Origin: Lepidostoma basale
Lineage: Eukaryota; Arthropoda; Insecta; Trichoptera; Lepidostomatidae
Assembly: GCA_022606425.2 (NCBI GenBank)
Contig: JAHDVF020001350.1
Location: 1,550,001 to 1,614,000 of the forward strand
DNA length: 64,000 bases
Direction: 5' to 3'
Part shown: one piece after another, positions 42,222 through 52,859 of the stretch
How the letters are laid out: the number at the start of each line of letters is the position of its first letter
Numbering within the stretch: the stretch's first letter is position 1
Made by a program: the position numbers and the translations under genes
The notes under the pieces: generated by a model
What the model was told of the DNA's origin: nothing
What the model saw: the letters and a program-made list of their open reading frames with translations, nothing else
Databases searched by the model: none

Positions 42222-42615
42222 TAATACTAGCTGACCCGGCGAACTTCGTACCGCCTCAGAAACAATAAATGTTGTGTTAACTTATTAGTTGAATTAAATT
42301 CAGTTATTTATTAAGTTGAAATGAATACTCAAAATGAATTAAGTTCAATAAATGTGCATTTAAAATGAAAAGTATTTGAATTTCATTGATATGAATATAC
42401 GAGTAATTCACTTGACAGCAAAGGATTTGCTTTATTGAAGCTAATCGAAATGATTCGCACAGAATTTTTCACTACTTTCGATTTTTTTAGATGTTTTAAT
42501 AGTTATTCTGCTATTCGGGACTGAGAAAAATCCAACAATTCAAAGATCATCAAAATCGGTCCAGCCGTTCTTGAGTTATAAATGGTGTAACTAACACGAC
42601 TTTGTTTTATATGTA
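42222..42615 (+). repeat. Interspersed repeat (CTAGCTGACCC end), copy 2
   Basis: Starts ACTAGCTGACCCGGCGAAC, runs through ATCAAAATCGGTCCAGCCG and ends near TAACACGACTTTG. It is the inverse of 27300-27725 in orientation. Confidence 0.6.
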
Positions 42616-42845
42616 TAGTTTTTATACTAATTGAATTAGGTTTCCTTTGTATATATTATAGATTCTGATGTAATATAATATAAGATATCAATTGTCATAA
42701 AAATACTATTGTAGTTTTTAAAAATCGAATATATGTACTTTTAAAACTAATGACACAAATAAAATATTTTTTTGATAATTAAGTTGTTTTATTTATTTTT
42801 TTAACAATATTTTAGTCCCCAATGTATGTTTTAGTTCCAGACACG

Positions 42846-43885
42846 CAAGTCGATTTCTCCGACTCCTCACATGGCTGACATTCAATACTTGATTTATTTG
42901 ATCTAACCTAACCTAACCTTACTTAACCTTACCATCACGATGTCTCTCCGAAGGGGTAGGCAGAAATAATGGACCGCCACACTTTCTCTCCTGAGATATT
43001 TCACTCGCTTCCTCAACATTGATACTTCGTGTCATGCACGCGCGTCGAATTCTCCGACTCCGCACGTGGCCAATATTCAATATTTGATTTATTTGATCGT
43101 GCCACATTTTTCTCGGTCTGCCTCTATTTCTAGTTCCATTTATATCGTTAACATATTCTTTATTTACCATTCATTTTCAATTTCATTCTTTCCATGTGTC
43201 CAAAACATCTTAATGATCCTTTCATTATTTTGTTCATAGCACTTCAATTCGCACTGCATTCACTTCTTATAATTTCATTCGACACTGTATCTAAATACCG
43301 ATTTTCCTTATATTCGTCTAAGAGATCGCAATTCTACTGTTTTTATTCTTCTTTCATTCTTCTTTTGCCAGTTTCTTGCTTCGCTTCCAAATCTAAGAGT
43401 CGGTACAAAACACCATTGTGCACTGCTATTTTAGATTTTTTAGACAGGATTTTGTTTGCGATGACAACTTTAAGTGCATCATTCACTTGTTGCCTGCACG
43501 AACCCTACTTTCAATATCCCTCTCCACACGCCCATCCTTTGTTTACATACTACCTAAATACACAAACTCATCTACTTATTCCAGATTTTCACCATTCACG
43601 CTTATGTTGCAGATTGTCATGATTTCTTCTTTTTTGAAAATCATTACCTTGGACTTTTCACATTCATCATCAGATCATTTCACATGCATACCTCACACAT
43701 ACTAGTCACCAGGACTTGTAGTTCACGCTTGTTGTCTCCAAGTAGGACAGCGTCATCCGCATACAATAGACAACTTACTGACACTTCGTTCATTTTGGCA
43801 CCTACATCCAACCCTTTCAGCTCTTTTATACACTTGTCCATATATAGGTTATATAACCACGGGAACAGTACGCAACCCTGTTTGA
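42846..43885 (-). mobile_element. RTE-like LINE, longest copy, reaches the RT YADD box
   Basis: Minus strand 5' to 3': CVLFPWLYNLYMDKCIKEL, then the reverse-transcriptase signature YADD at 43763-43752 within LLYADDAVLLGD, a linker and the usual RGRPRKMWHDQINQIL tail to SAYPFGE-like. Many stops and frameshifts show it is dead. The YADD box confirms that the family is a reverse-transcriptase element. The tail reads GGTTAGGTTAG on this strand. Confidence 0.8.
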
Positions 43886-43947
43886 CAAAAAAAACACTAT
43901 TTTCATTTCATATATAATACAAGCCAAACAAAATTTGACATAGGTAC

Positions 43948-43979
43948 CAGAAGATGGCAGCGAGCTGCCGAAACCGGTC
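43948..43979 (+). ncRNA. Hammerhead-like motif, CCGG family
   Basis: Plus strand: CAGAAGA, T, GGCAGC-GA-GCTGCC, GAAA, CCGG, TC. The upstream flank CATATATAATAC..TAGGTAC matches the TATA-like flank of the 52731 arm. CAGAAGA differs from CUGANGA at the second base, consistently in this family. Confidence 0.3.
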
Positions 43980-44496
43980 GAATACACAATCATTATTGGA
44001 TTTTAACTAAACTTTAATTCAAAAAGATAATAAAAAAACCAGTTTTCATTATTTAGAATATTCAACCATGAAATTTCAACTAAAAGCATAATTATTTTCC
44101 TATTTGACACCTTTATTGATATCAAACTAGGTTGTAAGATCCCAGTTTACTTTGACGCTAGAAATATAAATATTGTACCCTTTTTGAACAATATTTATAT
44201 TTCATATAAAACATTTGGTATAAGTGATAATTATTTTTTAAAGATAGGGACAAAAACTCCAGATTTAAATGTAGATTTATTATTTAATATTAGATTTATT
44301 GTATATTTTATATAAATAATACGGTATTAAAAAAAATCTCTAAATATTAACAACTAAGCTTTAAATAAAATAATTCAACGGATTTCTTGCTGGGTATGCT
44401 GGACTTGGATCATTGGAAATTATACGAACTATCCACCCGGGTGTTAATTTTTTAACTGATTCGTGGTCGAATACATAACCCTGATATTTTGAATGA

Positions 44497-44720
44497 CTTG
44501 ACTTTGTTTGTCCCGACAATTATCTGCGACAAAGACAAAGGCTCGAAGATTATTTCACCTGCCACTGTGTATAACCAATCTACCTAGAGTAATGCCCGTG
44601 GGCAGGGCAATAATCCTATTAAACCGCATCTCTTCGGATGTGGACATTTTTCACGATAGTGAGGCTACCCTCAGAAAGCATCCCATCTCTTATGTATTAA
44701 ATAGCTATTTACTTCTCTTC
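44497..44720 (+). mobile_element. Jockey-like LINE 3' end, divergent lineage
   Basis: DNYLRQRQRLEDYFTCHCV-like and TNLPRVMPVGRAIILLNRIS give the RTN..PVG.AI..LN pattern. Related to 63560-63930 and 57890-58375. It is followed at 44815-44890 by the family-A end module (AATAGTCCATTGTTTTGGCC). Confidence 0.6.
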
Positions 44721-45310
44721 TTATTGTACAACAATGTTTATTTTTACTAAATTGTTCTCGAATATTTTTTTCGATTGCCTTCTGTCTGTTTTCTTATTAT
44801 ATTATTTGTTAAATAGTCCATTGTTTTGGCCGAAACACTATGATATTTTAACATTTTATAACTGTTAATTTAAAAACTTTTTGAATTAACAGTTACAATA
44901 TATTATTTGTATTTTTTTTTAAAATTGTTATAATTATTTTATATGTTGAGATTATAAACGATATGGAATTGGTATTATTCTTAAATGTGTATAATTTTTT
45001 TGAATGCATAAAATAAATATTTGCTTTGAAATTAGCTGTGAAAATTAGTATGCATTATAGTATGTCTACAATAAAAATACTAATGTTGACAGTTCATAAA
45101 CCAAAAACGTCTAAAACCGACAATAAATGTTTTAGCAAACTTGGTTAAATTATTATTTTCCAGAGATAAAGATGTATATTACAGGTATATTATGCATATT
45201 TATCTATGGTCGTTGTTTTTGGTGGCAGACATTTTGGATTTTCTCTTTCATTGAAAAATGTGTGTGTCTGGTAGACACGAGTTAAACGTAAGCTTTCTTG
45301 TCGTTTGCAG

Positions 45311-45402
45311 ATGGTGAACCGATCAAGCTACCGGAAAATTTGGAGACTCTGCCTAAAGCGGAGAATTTCCCCATACAAAGACACAGGTGGAATACAAATG
45401 AG
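45311..45402 (+). CDS. CAMTA: CAMTA internal exon, start of CG-1 domain
   Basis: The 92-bp exon lies between a good acceptor (TTGTCGTTTGCAG, ending 45310) and a consensus donor (GAG then GTAAGT at 45403). With one base from the previous exon it reads GEPIKLPENLETLPKAENF then PIQRHRWNTNE. The RHRWNTNE sequence at the head of the CG-1 DNA-binding domain is highly distinctive for calmodulin-binding transcription activators. The rest of CG-1 (acidic/aromatic stretch, then KKRKDGK) would be in the next exon, which I did not find before 64000. The upstream partner may be the His-rich exon ending at 21880, with matching phase (1/2) and strand. CAMTA proteins are calcium/calmodulin-responsive nuclear factors with IQ motifs and ankyrin repeats. 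Confidence 0.9.
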
Positions 45403-45740
45403 GTAAGTTCCTGAAAAAAATATCCAAGTTTAGCAATTTCTGGCAAAACTTCTCGTCTGTTTTCCGATACATTACACAGTCCAGTTGGGCGATCTTGTCA
45501 TATAATTTGTGTATTTTTAATCTCATATTCGTATGTAAGAGTTATACGTCCAATATAATATAATTATTATTAAATTGTTTGTGTTTAACAGTTATTTAAT
45601 CGAAACTTAAGTTAACGAAATGATAAAATCTTACGAAAAAAATTGATTTGTTTGTTGTGTCTTGAACGAAGAAGTATAATATATATTTTTTTTGAACAAT
45701 GATGTAAAACTCCATATTCAATAATTAATACGAATTAGAC

Positions 45741-45812
45741 AGCAAAACATGTCATTCACTAAAAATAAAATAAATCTTCTAGATATCAGACGTTTTCATT
45801 CGTAATTAATGA
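45741..45812 (+). repeat. Foldback family F fragment (one arm)
   Basis: AAACATGTCATTCAC..TTCTAGATATCAGACGTTTTCATTCGT is the outer arm of family F without its partner. Confidence 0.5.
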
Positions 45813-46049
45813 TGTATAACATGAAGTTTCATACTATTGATATTGCATAAAATATTAAAATATGACGAAATCGTCTGTTTTTTTTCTTCATATTTTTATG
45901 TGAGTGATTCGTTTCGCCTTGCATTTGCATGTGTCATTTACATAAATATTACACAATTTCGATTAAATAGGCGTGTTCATCAATATAGTGTTATGATTTG
46001 ATTTATTATCAAATCAATTGCATATTTGTGTGAATGTTTATCTTCTTCG

Positions 46050-46260
46050 CACGCCACTGCCACCTAATCATAATCGCTAACGTCCATTCACATCCAGCAA
46101 TCTTTACAATATCGTCCAGCGGACAGTGGGACGTCCAACTCTACGAAATCCTGTGCGCGGTCTCTACTCCAGAACCTGTATACTCCATCGGCTGTCGGTT
46201 CTTGGACAAATATGGCCAGCCCGCCGCCACTCCAGCCCGCCTACCCTCAGATTCACCTCA
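46050..46260 (-). mobile_element. LINE ORF2 C-terminal fragment
   Basis: The minus strand reads VETAHRIS and DDIVKIAGCEWTLAI. DDI..IAG..W...A is the C-terminal signature of the LRDKIRNEEIRRRT-type LINEs (RWADDI..VAG..W). The + strand 102-codon frame over it is a shadow. Confidence 0.55.
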
Positions 46261-46721
46261 TTCATCTTGGTTCGTTGTCGATTTAAAGTTTATACATTTG
46301 CTAAAATATACATATTTTTTGTATATCCAATATATATTTTAAACTTTTTTCCAGTATAATATTATCTTCAAAATGTGAAGACTAAAATAAAATCAGTAGT
46401 CAAAAAATGAATTTTTTAATTCCTGAAAAATCGTAGACAAAATGTCAGTGATTTTTCGTTATTGTTATATATGTATATTTGGCGCGGTTTTATTAGCCTG
46501 AAAATATACTTTTTATAGTTTATTTGACAAACGCATTACATTAATGACTTGTTGCAAGTATTTTTTGTATTAATTGATCGTAAAATTTCTTTATTGTATC
46601 ATTCAGATATTTGAATTCACACGAGTAGAATTTGTCGGGTGCGTTTTTAAAATTATTTTAAGATACATACGAGTATATAATACATACGAGTATATATCTT
46701 AAAATAATTTTAAAAACTAAC

Positions 46722-47200
46722 TAATTAACCATCACGCCATTTCCCCGGAGGGGTAGGCAGAGAGGATGGATCGCCACACTGGCCTATCCTGGCATACCTC
46801 TCGGGCTTCCTCTACATTCATACATCGTACCATGCATGCACGTCGATTGTTCCGACTTCGAATGTGGCCGCCTTTTAGTAATTAATTAATTTAGTCATGC
46901 CATGTTTTCCTCGGTCGTCCTCGGCTTCCTTTCCCACTCACGCTGCTTGTGTACAATTTTTTAACCATTCTACTCTCATCCATTCGTTCCATATGTCCGA
47001 ACCATCTCAGGGATCTTTTTTTATTTTATTCATGATGCAGTCATCTGTCTTACATTTCTTTCTTATTTCATCGTTCGGTATTGTATCATACAAAGTTTTC
47101 CCGCATATTCTTCTTAGTGATCTCATTTCTACGGCGTTTATCCTGCTTTCATCCTTCTTTTGCCAGCTCCAAGCTTCACTTACATACATGTTGGGTTGTT
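46722..47200 (-). mobile_element. RTE-like LINE 3' end, KTLYDRIPNDEIRKKC subfamily
   Basis: Tail TTAATTAGTTAG on the minus strand, terminal ACCCCTCCGGGGAAATGG, then FGHMERMDE-like and YDTIPNDEIRKKCKTDD, SEAWSWQKKDESRIN. It belongs to the same subfamily as the copy at 1-410. Confidence 0.75.
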
Positions 47201-47284
47201 CCATACATAATTTTAAATATATTATATAGTGTGGTTAAGTGTTACGTTCACTTTACAAAACTCTTTTTACCCTTATAAATAGAA

Positions 47285-48355
47285 GTGAACCATGGAACTG
47301 ACAAAGAAGAATAAAAGTTGATCAAATGCAGAAAAAATGGATCTCTTAGACGAACGTGTGATAAATCTGTTTATGATATAGTGTCAAAAACATATGTCAG
47401 GAGTGAATGCATTTCGAATGAGTGCAATATGAATACAAAAAAATAAATGTTTCATTAAGATTGTTTGGATACATTAAAATAATGAATTAAGAAAAAATGT
47501 TAAATAATGCATAGGTACGTTTACAATGTGAACTTAACAGAAAATAAAGGAAGACCGAGGAAATCGTCGGATGATCAAATGAATCAAACATTAAATGTCA
47601 GTCACGAGGAAAAATCGAAGTACGTGTATGACACGATAAATGAATGTGTAAGAATTAGTAGTAATACCATATATCAGGAAAGTCAAGTAAAATGTGGCAT
47701 TTAATTCTTTTCAACACCTCTTGTGGGCACAAATAATGGACTGCCACACTGTTCTTTCCTGACACACTTCTCTCGCTTCCTCAACATTCATACATCGTGT
47801 CATGCACGCAATATTTTTCCGACTTTTTTCGTTTCTGACATTTAATATTTAATTGATATGATCGTGCCACGTTTTTCTCGGTCTTCCTCTATTTCTTACA
47901 TTCTTCATTCGTTGTTTCCATGTATCCAAACCATCTTTATGATCCTTTCAATATTTTGTTCTTACCCTATCTTTCGCATTGCATTCCTCTATTATATTTG
48001 ACACTTTATTATATACAGATTATTTATAACACATTCGACTAAGAGATCTCATTTTTACTGCATTTATTATATTCTTATACTTCTTTTGTCCATTCCATGG
48101 TACTTTTTATGGATTGCATTCACTTCTTATATTTCTAATAAATCACATATTTCACAATAAGATGGTTTGAACATACGGAACGAATAAATGAGAGAAAAAT
48201 GATTAAAACGACAGACAGTGTGAGTAGAAAGTCCAAGGAAAGCATGAAACAACATAACAAAATTGCATGTTGCGATGATGCATGAATATGGAGGAAGCTA
48301 AAGATATATGCCAGGACAGGACATATGCCAGGAAACGGCGTAATGGTTAGTAAGT
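47285..48355. mobile_element. Cluster of three badly eroded RTE-like tails
   Basis: 47285-47720 (+): traces of DKSVYDIVSK, RGRPRKS and the SGIQ terminus. 47733-48170 (-): TACATCGTGTCATGCACGC and RWFG-type traces. 48175-48355 (+): HNKIACCDDA..MEEAKDICQ-like traces and GGCGTAATGGTTAG. All are frame-broken and older than neighbouring copies. Confidence 0.6.
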
Positions 48356-48416
48356 TATTTATTGTTTCTTAAACAGTGTTGTAAAACTCCATTTTAAATA
48401 ATTAATATATTATTTA

Positions 48417-48590
48417 TTTATTTTTTTCTTTTTCATGTACTTTGTATATACAATACTTATATTAAAAATAAAATTACATAGACATGTTTCGGACAACCTA
48501 TCTCATCTAAGGTTTTCCGAAACATGTCTATGTAATTTTATTTTTTAATATAAGTGTTCTATATACAAAGTAAATAAAAAAGAAAAAGAG
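48417..48590. repeat. Foldback element, CATG family, internally deleted
   Basis: Arms TTTCATGTACTTTGTATATA / TATACAAAGTAAATAAAAAAG enclose CATAGACATGTTTCGGACAA and TTTTCCGAAACATGTCTATG. The CUGANGA boxes are gone; only CATCTAAGG lies between the arms. Confidence 0.75.
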
Positions 48591-48641
48591 AAATAAAGCA
48601 TCATAACAAGTATGGCAAATATAGAAGAAATTAATATACGA

Positions 48642-48844
48642 AAGAAAACGTCTGTCTTCTAGGAGTTTAATTATATTTTAAACGGATTGACATGTTTCGC
48701 CCTTCTAAGACATTATCAAATGCTTCATTGACAAATGCCTTTCTAAGGCATTATCAAATATTATTAAATAATGTCTTAGAAGGGCGAAATATTACATTCC
48801 ATCTATAATATAATAAAACTCCTAGAAGACAGACGTTTTCTTTT
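48642..48844. repeat. Foldback element, GCCTT family F, complete
   Basis: Outer arms GAAAACGTCTGTCTTCTAGG..TTTAATTATATTTTA and their inverse (ATAATATAATAAAACTCCTA, GACAGACGTTTTC) enclose ACATGTTTCGCCCTTCTAAG and TCTTAGAAGGGCGAAATATT. A second internal hairpin GCCTTTCTAAGGC sits in the centre. Confidence 0.75.
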
Positions 48845-48861
48845 ATATAAAATTAATAGAG

Positions 48862-49206
48862 TGTAGAGCGAAAGAAGGTACTATGAACAAAATTATGAAA
48901 GGTTCGCTTCGTTGGTTCGGACATATGGAGCGCATGGGTGAAGAAAGAATGGTTAAAAAAGTATACGTTAACAATGTAAATGAGTAAGGAGTCGAGGTAG
49001 ACCGAGGAAAACATGGCATGACCAAATTAATCAAATATTAAAAGTTGGTCATGTCAGAAGCCGGAAGAATCGACGTGCGTGTATGACTCGATGTATGAAT
49101 GTGGAGGAAGCTAGAGAGGTGTGCCAGGATAGAGTAGTGTGGCGGTCCATTCTCTCTGCCTACCCCTGCGGGGAAACGGCGTGATGGTTTTGTTGTTGTT
49201 GTTGTT
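48862..49206 (+). mobile_element. RTE-like LINE 3' end, (TTG)n-tailed subfamily
   Basis: From ECRAKEGTMNKIMKGSLRWF through GRGRPRKTWHDQINQIL and MTRCMNVEEAREVCQ to PCGETA, then a (TTG)n tail TTTTGTTGTTGTTGTTGTT at 49187-49206. A small deletion near 48985 breaks the frame. Sister of 25206-25735. Confidence 0.78.
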
Positions 49207-49319
49207 AAAATTAATAGGTTAGTTAGATATATTTTTTTAGTATATTTTTTTCTTCGGTTTATATCGGTTTAGTTGGCGTATTAGACTTGACATTTGTTTA
49301 TTTTTTTCTGTTTTATTTT

Positions 49320-49545
49320 CCTTTCGCCCCGCCGCGCGGTGTAACCATTTCACGGGCCGACAAACGGCTGAGGTGCCTCGCAAGTTCGCCAATTTAACTT
49401 GGTCGTATAGGCGGGTTAGTGGTGCCCCGAAACAACAGCCCGCGACCACTAAATCAACGGTGTTTAACCCCCGCTCGCGCCCGCGCGGCCGCCGTGCGCC
49501 GTATAAACCGCTCAGCGGCCCGGGGTGAGAATTTGCGAAAACGCA
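49320..49545. promoter_or_regulatory. CpG-rich island, possible promoter or exon
   Basis: A sharply GC-rich patch (CCGCGCGGTG, CGCTCGCGCCCGCGCGGCCG, CAGCGGCCCGGGGTGAG) lies in AT-rich repeat country. It holds TATAAA at 49502-49507 on + and a donor-like GTGAGA at 49525. It is not repeated in the window. It might be an alternative promoter of CAMTA or of an unrelated gene; strand and function are open. Confidence 0.3.
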
Positions 49546-49631
49546 AGACCAAATACAATAGCTTATTCATCAGATAAACCACTTCCTTCCGCACATGTCA
49601 CACGCATAATGTTAAGGCTATTAAAATAGTT

Positions 49632-50236
49632 TTTAACTAACTAACTAACTATCTATGGAATGGACTGCCACACTTTTCTTTCCTGACATATTTCTCTCGC
49701 TTCCCTACATTCATACATCTTGTCATGCATGCACGTCGATTTCTCCGACTCCTCACGTGGCCGACATTCAATATTTGATTTATTTGATCGTGCCACGTTT
49801 TCCTCGGTCTTCCTCTATTTCTAGTTCCATTTACATCGTTCACATATACTTTTTTCCCCATTCTTTCTTCATTAATTCTTTTCATGTGTCCAAACCATCT
49901 TAATGATCCTTTCATTATTTTGTTCATAACACCATCATTCGCAACGCATTCTTTCATTCGACGCTCTATCATACACAGAGTATCCACACATTCGTTTAAG
50001 AGATCTCATTTCTACTGCATTTATTCTACTTCATCCTTCTTTTGCCAGTTCCATGCTTCACTTCCATACATAAGGGTCGGTACAAGAACGCCATTGTGCA
50101 CTGCCATTGTAGCTTTTTTGGATAGGTTTTTGTTTGCGATGACAACTTTAAGTGCACAATTCACTTTGTTGCCTGCCCCAAATCTTCTTTCAATATCCCT
50201 CTCCACTTCTATACTACCCAAATACACGAACTTATG
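49632..50236 (-). mobile_element. RTE-like LINE 3' end, extended copy
   Basis: The minus strand begins upstream of the usual block, with VYLGSIEVERDIERRFGAGN and KVVIANKNLSKKATMAVHN. It continues through SEAWNWQKKDE, GVMNKIMKGSLRWFGHMKR and RGRPRKTWHDQINQIL. Frame changes occur near 50030 and 49690. The tail is TAGTTAGTTAGTTA (+ CTAACTAACTAACTA). Confidence 0.8.
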
Positions 50237-50283
50237 AAAATAAAAAAATAGTTTTTATTTCATAGTTTTCTAGTTCCAACACA

Positions 50284-50476
50284 TGTGTATGGAAGCGAAG
50301 AATGGAACTGGCACAAAAGGATGAGAGCAGAATGCGGTAGAAATAAGATTTCTTAGACATATGTGTGGTAAAACAATGTACGACAGAGTTTCAAATGCTG
50401 ATATTAGGAAGGAATGTAGAGCGAAAGGAAGTATTATGAACAAAATTATTAAAGAATTACTGCGTTGGTTTATATT
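50284..50476 (+). mobile_element. RTE-like LINE internal fragment
   Basis: TGTATGGAAGCGAAGAATGG to AACAAAATTATTAAAG: traces of MYGSEEWNW, RMCGKTMYDRVSNADIRKEC and IMNKIIKEL. Frameshifted and truncated at both ends. Confidence 0.65.
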
Positions 50477-50504
50477 GTTCATAGTGCTTTGATAAAGTCT
50501 AAAG

Positions 50505-51236
50505 TTATAGTATTTGAAAAGGAAGAATGTATGACAGATTGTATGACATAAGTGCGAACGATGAGAAATTAGAGCAAGTTACCGACTTTGTCTAGTTGGG
50601 AAGCATGTTTACAAGAGATGGAAAAATGGAGAAAGATATCAAAAGAAGGGTTGAAACTGGAAACAAAATAAATGGTGCACTCAAAGTCATTACCGCAAAT
50701 AGAAATCTATCAACTGAAGCAAAGATGGCAGTGCACAATGTAGTTCTAGTGCCGACCCTTATGTATGGAAGTGAAGCTTGGAGTTGGCAGAATAAGGATG
50801 AAAGTAGGATAAATGCCGTAGAAATGAGGTCACTAAGAAGGATGTTCGGAAAAACAATGTACGATATGTAGAATATCTAATGATGAAGTAAGAAAGGAAT
50901 GTAAAGCGGATGAATGCGTGATATATAAAATCAAGAAAGGGTCACTAAGATGGTTTGGACATATGGAACGAATGGATGAGGGAAGAATGGGTAAAAAGAT
51001 ATATACAAGTAGTGTGAATGGAAAGAGATGTCGAGGAAGGCCAAGGAAGGCCAAGGAAGACATGGCATGACCAAATTAATCAATTACTGAAAGGCGGCCA
51101 TATTCGAAGAAGGAACAATCGACGAGCGTGCATGTCACGATGTGTGAATGTAGAATATGCGCGAGAGTTATGTCAGCATAGAACAATGTGGCGATCCATC
51201 CTCTCTGCCTACCCCTCCGGAGAAACGGCGTGATGG
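50505..51236 (+). mobile_element. RTE-like LINE 3' end, extended copy
   Basis: It includes GSMFTRDGKMEKDIKRRVET, KINGALKVITANRNL, MAVHNVVLVPTLMYGSEAW and WQNKDESRINAVEMRSLRRM (open 50596-50871). After a frameshift come IKKGSLRWFGHMERMDEGRM and, in a third frame, RPRKTWHDQINQLLKGGHI to SAYPSGETA. A GAAGGCCAAG duplication near 51040 is local. Its 3' tail is displaced by the insertion at 51237. Confidence 0.8.
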
Positions 51237-51395
51237 ACTTGGACTTGGACTTGGATCTTCTGGCTTACAGAGGTTCAGCTCATGTGGCTATTCCTCTTAC
51301 GTCTGATGGGAATATTGTTGGAAGGTGATTTGGTGGGTTGTTAGTTTATTCGGGGGCATGATTTGTGTGGCCCGGAGTGTTCCTCTGAAGGAAGG
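51237..51395 (-). mobile_element. LINE tail insertion with 12-bp target-site duplication
   Basis: The exact 12-mer ACGGCGTGATGG occurs at 51225-51236 and 51396-51407, flanking a 159-bp segment that matches 7669-7830. On the minus strand the insert ends in (CCAAGT)n, the 3' tail of a 5'-truncated non-LTR element. It landed in the terminal codons of the RTE copy and split it from its TTAG tail. Confidence 0.85.
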
Positions 51396-51702
51396 ACGGC
51401 GTGATGGTTAGTTAGTTATCTTCTAATAAAAAAATAATTTTTTATCGTACAAATATGAATTTTTTTAAAATATTTTTTTTAATGCGCATTTTATAGCCTG
51501 CCACTGTTGGGCACTTATCGGCCATTTTGTTGACACGCTCCGTTTAAGCCTCTTCTCAGTATTATCCCCTTTTAGTGTTCGTTTTGATGTACCTATATTT
51601 TGTCATCTCGGGTAAAGTCGTGACATGATTATTTTTGGCATAATAAACATCTACCGGGTCTAGAGAATTAACGCGGGATTATAATTAAGTGTTAACATAA
51701 AA

Positions 51703-52200
51703 TGGTGTTCTTCTACCGACCCTTATGTATGGAAGCGAAGCATGGAACTGGCAAAAGAAGGATGAAAGTAGAATAAATGCAATAGAAATGAGATCTCTTA
51801 GAAGAATGTGTGGATACTCTGTGTATGATAGAGTGTCGAATGAAAATATAAGAAGTGAATGCGGTGCGAACGATGGTGTCATGAACAAAATAATGAAAGG
51901 ATCATTAAGATGGTTTGGATATATGGAAAGAAGGAATGAAGAAAGAATGGTAAAAAAATTATATGTTTATGATGTAAATGGAACCAGATGAGGAAGACCG
52001 AGGAAAACTTGGCACGATCAAATAAATCAAATATTGAATGTCGGTCATGTGAGGAGTCAGAGAAATTGACGCACGTGCATGCCACGACGTATGAATGTTG
52101 AGGAAGCGAGAGAAATATGTCAGGAAAGAAAAGTGTGGCAGTCCATTATTTCTGCCTACCCCTTCGGGGAGACGGCGTGAAGGTTAGTTTGTAAGTTAAA
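51703..52200 (+). mobile_element. RTE-like LINE 3' end
   Basis: Open from 51725 for 88 codons (MYGSEAWNWQKKDESRIN, YSVYDRVSNENIRSECGAND, GSLRWFGYMER). A small deletion at about 51988 moves RGRPRKTWHDQINQIL to another frame. Terminal CTTCGGGGAGACGGCGTGA and a short TTAG-like end. Very close to the 2483 and 55434 copies. Confidence 0.8.
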
Positions 52201-52398
52201 AATTCTTCTCAATTTAACAGTGGAATTCCACGTCTTACGCTTGACTGTACTAAAATAATTGGAACTTGACATCTTGATGTTGTTGATTGAAATTTCTTGG
52301 TAGAAGTTCATTGTAAATAATGAAAATAAATATATATTATTTTAGAATTTTTCTATGTATATTTTTAGGATAAAATCTACTTATTAATTTTCGTCTTC

Positions 52399-52430
52399 GA
52401 CCGGTTTCGGCAGCTCGCTGCCATCTTCTG
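52399..52430 (-). ncRNA. Hammerhead-like motif, CCGG family, left arm
   Basis: Minus strand: CAGAAGA, T, GGCAGC-GA-GCTGCC, GAAA, CCGG, TC. Identical to 43948-43979 in the core. The right-arm partner at 52731-52747 is cut off in stem II. Confidence 0.3.
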
Positions 52431-52747
52431 GTACCTACATCAAACTTTGTTGTCCTTGTATAGGGGATGCTAATGGTGGGGGTTGAATTGTGAACGATTT
52501 TACATAATCCATTATTTCTAGGTATTTCTAACTGTGAATTTGTGTATATAATTAAAATATGATGTCATATTATAATCATATTATCATATTATAAATCACA
52601 TTTTAATTATATACACAAATTCACAGTTAGAAATACCTAGAAATAATGTATTAGGTAAAATCGTTCACAATTCAACCCCCACCATTAGCATCCCCTATAT
52701 AAGGACAACAAAGTTTGATGTAGGTACCAGAAGATGGCAGCGAGCTG
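52409..52747. repeat. Longest near-perfect palindrome, CCGG family
   Basis: Arms of ~150 bp (52409-52562 and 52590-52747) match almost base for base, from CAGCTCGCTGCCATCTTCTG to CAGAAGATGGCAGCGAGCTG. Only a few differences (for example CATTA for CATAATCCATTA) separate them. The arm includes CCCCACCATTAGCATCCCC and a TATA box, CCTATATAAGG, about 30 bp before the hammerhead-like core on the outward strand. Confidence 0.88.
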
Positions 52748-52859
52748 TTTTATTTTCATTATTTACTTGACATCTTGTATCAAAGTACATATTATATTTA
52801 TAAATCCTTTTATAACCATATAAAATGAATCGACTGTAAAGATCTCCGATTAATCAATT

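Noticed and set aside
42903..42935. Telomeric TTAGG array
   Set aside because: Only a few imperfect TTAGG-like units at the 3' end of a LINE; it is that element's tail, not an interstitial telomere.
43752..43763. YADD as evidence for a retrovirus or an intact reverse transcriptase gene
   Set aside because: The surrounding frame has many stops and the C-terminal context is the RTE-like LINE family; it is a dead LINE copy.
46034..46342. 102-codon + frame as a novel gene
   Set aside because: The opposite strand carries a LINE C-terminal signature (DDIVKIAG), so the + frame is a shadow.
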